Shown one piece after another: positions 8,046 to 10,011 of a stretch of 10,011 nucleotides of DNA (positions are counted from its first letter, which is position 1; each line of letters begins with the position of its first letter). The notes beneath the pieces were generated by a model. The model did no database searches and was not told the origin of the DNA. It saw only the letters and a list, made by a program, of their open reading frames with translations. The position numbers and the translations under genes are program-made. This DNA comes from Candidatus Aminicenantota bacterium (GTDB taxonomy: Bacteria > Acidobacteriota > Aminicenantia > Aminicenantales > Saccharicenantaceae), in the NCBI GenBank assembly GCA_026393955.1, contig JAPKZE010000317.1:1-10011 (forward strand), read 5' to 3'.

Positions 8046-9125
8046 ATTCGTAGAGCGGCTCTGGCTCTCGCGGACGGAACCGTCCTCGAAGGCGTAGGCT
8101 TCGGCGCGGTCGCCCGGACCGGGGGGGAAGTCGTTTTCAATACCGGGATCGTCGGCTATCCGGAGAGCATCACCGACCCGTCCTATCGCGGCCAGATCCT
8201 CTGCCAGACCTACCCGCTCATCGGCAACTACGGCGTCGACCCGGCCCATTTCGAGTCGGACCGGCCCCAGATCGCCGGCTATGTCGTCTCGGAGCTGTGT
8301 GCCCGGCCCTCCCACGTCACGTCCCGGAAGACCCTCGACGACTGGCTCCGGGAGAACGGCGTCCCGGGGATCGCCGGGATCGACACCCGGGCCCTGACGA
8401 AGAAGCTCCGCGTCCACGGCGTCATGACCGGGCTCCTGGCCGCCGGCGACGGGCCGCAAAGCCCCGCCCGCCTGCGCCGGGAGGCCCGCGAGGTCGCCGA
8501 CCCCAACGCCCGCGACCTCGTCGCCGAGGTCACGACGCCCGAGATCCGCATCTACAATCCCGGGGCGGCGCGGACGGTCGTCGTCATCGACTGCGGCGTC
8601 AAGCTGAACATCATCCGGGCCCTCGTCCGCCGGGGGGTCGCCGTCGTCCGCGTCCCGGCCGACACCGACGCCGGACGCATCCTGTCCTTCTCGCCGCGGG
8701 GCGTCGTCATCTCCAATGGCCCGGGCGATCCGCGGCAGGCGGCGGCCACGGTGGCCGCGGTCCGCCGGCTCCTCGCGGCCGGCGTTCCCCTCTTCGGGAT
8801 CTGCCTCGGCAACCAGGTCCTGGCCCTGGCCGCCGGCGGGGCGACCTACAAGCTCAAGTTCGGCCACCGCAGCCAGAACCAGCCCTGCCTCGAAGAGGGC
8901 ACCGAGCGCTGCTACATCACCAGCCAGAACCACGGCTTCGCCGTGGATACGGCCAGCCTGCCGCGCGGCTGGGCCGCCTGGTTCCGCAACGCCAACGACG
9001 GCACGAACGAGGGCATCCGTCACGTCCGCCGGCCCGTGTTCGGCGTCCAGTTCCACCCCGAGGCCTGCCCGGGCCCCACCGACACCGAGTTCCTCTTCGA
9101 CACCTTCCTCGAGGCCGCCGGATGA
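8046..9125 (+). CDS. carA: Carbamoyl-phosphate synthase small (glutaminase) subunit
   Basis: CarA releases ammonia from glutamine for carbamoyl phosphate, feeding pyrimidine and arginine synthesis; it works in the cytoplasm as a complex with CarB. The N-terminal CPSase small domain shows LADGTVLEG (8-16) and EVVFNTGIVGYPESITDPSY (28-47). The class I glutaminase domain shows GICLGNQ (251-257) with nucleophile Cys253, SQNHGFAV (293-300) and QFHPEA with His337 and Glu339. CLGNQ in place of the commoner CLGHQ, plus the GHRSQNQPC and NANDGTNEGI stretches, resemble CAD-like and Bacteroidota-type enzymes. From ATT (8046) the protein is 359 aa, normal for CarA. An alternative in-frame GTG at 8007 would give 372 aa but lies upstream of the predicted transcript start and has no Shine-Dalgarno. 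Thus either ATT is the real start or ATG was misread. The stop overlaps the carB ATG (ATGA). Confidence 0.93.
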   Translation: MRRAALALADGTVLEGVGFGAVARTGGEVVFNTGIVGYPESITDPSYRGQILCQTYPLIGNYGVDPAHFESDRPQIAGYVVSELCARPSHVTSRKTLDDWLRENGVPGIAGIDTRALTKKLRVHGVMTGLLAAGDGPQSPARLRREAREVADPNARDLVAEVTTPEIRIYNPGAARTVVVIDCGVKLNIIRALVRRGVAVVRVPADTDAGRILSFSPRGVVISNGPGDPRQAAATVAAVRRLLAAGVPLFGICLGNQVLALAAGGATYKLKFGHRSQNQPCLEEGTERCYITSQNHGFAVDTASLPRGWAAWFRNANDGTNEGIRHVRRPVFGVQFHPEACPGPTDTEFLFDTFLEAAG

Positions 9126-10011
9126 AGAAGCCGAAAAAGATCCTTCTCCTCGGGAGCGGGGCGCTCAAGATCGGGGAGGCCGGCGAGTTCGATTATTCCG
9201 GCAGCCAGGCCATCAAGGCCCTCAAGGAGGAGGGGCTCGAGGTCGTCCTGATCAATCCCAACATCGCCACGATCCAGACCTCCGAGGGCATGGCCGACCG
9301 GGTCTATTTCCTTCCGGTCACCCCCTACTTCGTGCGGAAGGTCATCGCCCGGGAGAAGCCCCAGGGGCTCCTGCTCTCGTTCGGCGGCCAGACGGCTCTC
9401 AACTGCGGCATCGCCCTGTGGAAAAGCGGCGCCCTGGCCGAGGCCGGGCTGCCCGTCCTCGGGACACCGATGGAGGCCGTCGAAAAGACCGAGGACCGCA
9501 AGCTCTTCAACCGGGCCCTGGCCCAGGCCGGCCTCAAGACGCCCCGGGGCATCGCCGTCCGGACGGTCGAAGCCGGGCTGCGGGCGGCCGGGACGATCGG
9601 CTACCCGGTCATGACCCGGGTCGCCTACGCCCTCGGAGGCAAGGGCAGCGGCATCGCCTACTCGCCGCGGGAGCTGAGGGAAGCCCTGCGCCGCGCCTTC
9701 ACCGCCGCGCCCCAGGTCCTCATCGAGGAATACCTCGACGGCTGGAAGGAGATCGAGTACGAAGTCGTCCGGGACCGGGCCGACAACTGCATCGCGGTCT
9801 GCAACATGGAGAACTTCGATCCGATGGGCATCCACACCGGGGAGAGCATCGTCATCGCCCCGTCGCAGACGCTGACGAACGAGGAGTACCACCGCCTCCG
9901 GGCCATCGCCCTCAAGGCCATCCGCCACCTCGGCATCGTCGGCGAGTGCAACATCCAGTACGCCCTCAATCCCCGCGACGGCGACTACCGCATCATCGAG
10001 GTCAACGCCCG
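9122..10011 (+). CDS. carB: Carbamoyl-phosphate synthase large subunit (partial, 3' end outside window)
   Basis: The first 296 codons of CarB, which makes carbamoyl phosphate from bicarbonate, ammonia and two ATP. Usual length is about 1070 aa, so only the N-terminal pre-ATP-grasp domain and most of the first ATP-grasp domain are present. Visible motifs: ILLLGSGALKIGEAGEFDYS (7-26), SQAIKALKEEG (28-38), NPNIATIQTS (45-54), FGGQTALNCG (87-96), Arg166 followed by ALGGKGSG (170-177), EIEYEVVRD (210-218), CNMENFDPMGIHTGES (227-242) and GECNIQYALNP (274-284). The GS-G-x-x-IG, NPNIAT and GWKEIEYEVVRD forms resemble the CPSase of eukaryotic CAD more than the E. coli CarB. The ATG overlaps the carA stop by 4 bp (ATGA), so translation is probably coupled. 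The frame is still open at the window end. Confidence 0.96.
   Translation, partial: MKKPKKILLLGSGALKIGEAGEFDYSGSQAIKALKEEGLEVVLINPNIATIQTSEGMADRVYFLPVTPYFVRKVIAREKPQGLLLSFGGQTALNCGIALWKSGALAEAGLPVLGTPMEAVEKTEDRKLFNRALAQAGLKTPRGIAVRTVEAGLRAAGTIGYPVMTRVAYALGGKGSGIAYSPRELREALRRAFTAAPQVLIEEYLDGWKEIEYEVVRDRADNCIAVCNMENFDPMGIHTGESIVIAPSQTLTNEEYHRLRAIALKAIRHLGIVGECNIQYALNPRDGDYRIIEVNA

Noticed and set aside
8026..8097. 23-codon ATG open frame (MERRLTPF...) as a carA leader peptide
   Set aside because: It starts within a few bases of the predicted transcript start with no ribosome site and overlaps carA out of frame; no attenuator hairpin is present.

Overview
The window is about 10 kb of GC-rich bacterial chromosome, dense in genes. 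It has one long minus-strand gene string (positions 7880 down to 183), a 165-bp divergent promoter region, and the start of a carA-carB operon on the plus strand running off the right edge. The left edge holds a highly palindromic, gene-free element. The gene content (CNT nucleoside transporter, DUF167, DUF1573, GlmS, an HD-GYP protein, a HEAT-type helical protein, CarAB) together with the GC content fits an Acidobacteriota or Candidatus Aminicenantes-like bacterium. That placement is an inference with modest confidence; nothing here is diagnostic.

Left edge (1-182): a 141-bp element folds on paper into a three-armed cloverleaf closed by a terminal inverted repeat. The motif GCAGAA or its complement appears at four stem bases. 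A small hairpin with a GAAA loop follows it. No gene is visible there.

Minus-strand cluster, in order of transcription: a 669-aa helical/HEAT-like protein (7880-5871); an HD-GYP protein (5881-4475) overlapping it by 11 bp; glmS (4461-2629), whose Shine-Dalgarno directly follows the HD-GYP stop codon; an exported DUF1573 protein (2571-1786); a 75-aa DUF167 protein (1739-1512); and a CNT-family nucleoside transporter (1493-183). The first two proteins share a homologous N-terminal domain of about 100 residues, so they look like a signalling pair in one transcript with amino-sugar synthesis. A sigma70-like promoter with an extended -10 lies upstream (7960-7931).

Plus strand: a second extended -10 promoter (7988-8016) drives carA (8046-9125). 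carA overlaps carB (from 9122) by ATGA. Both are of the type that resembles the CPSase part of eukaryotic CAD.

Two single-base oddities stand out. glmS is intact over 610 codons except for one in-frame TAG where a conserved Glu codon (GAG) is expected. carA has a well-placed promoter and Shine-Dalgarno, but the codon at the start position is ATT instead of ATG. Both are G-to-T changes on the coding strand. They may be real (a nonsense mutation and a rare start codon) or errors in the assembled sequence.
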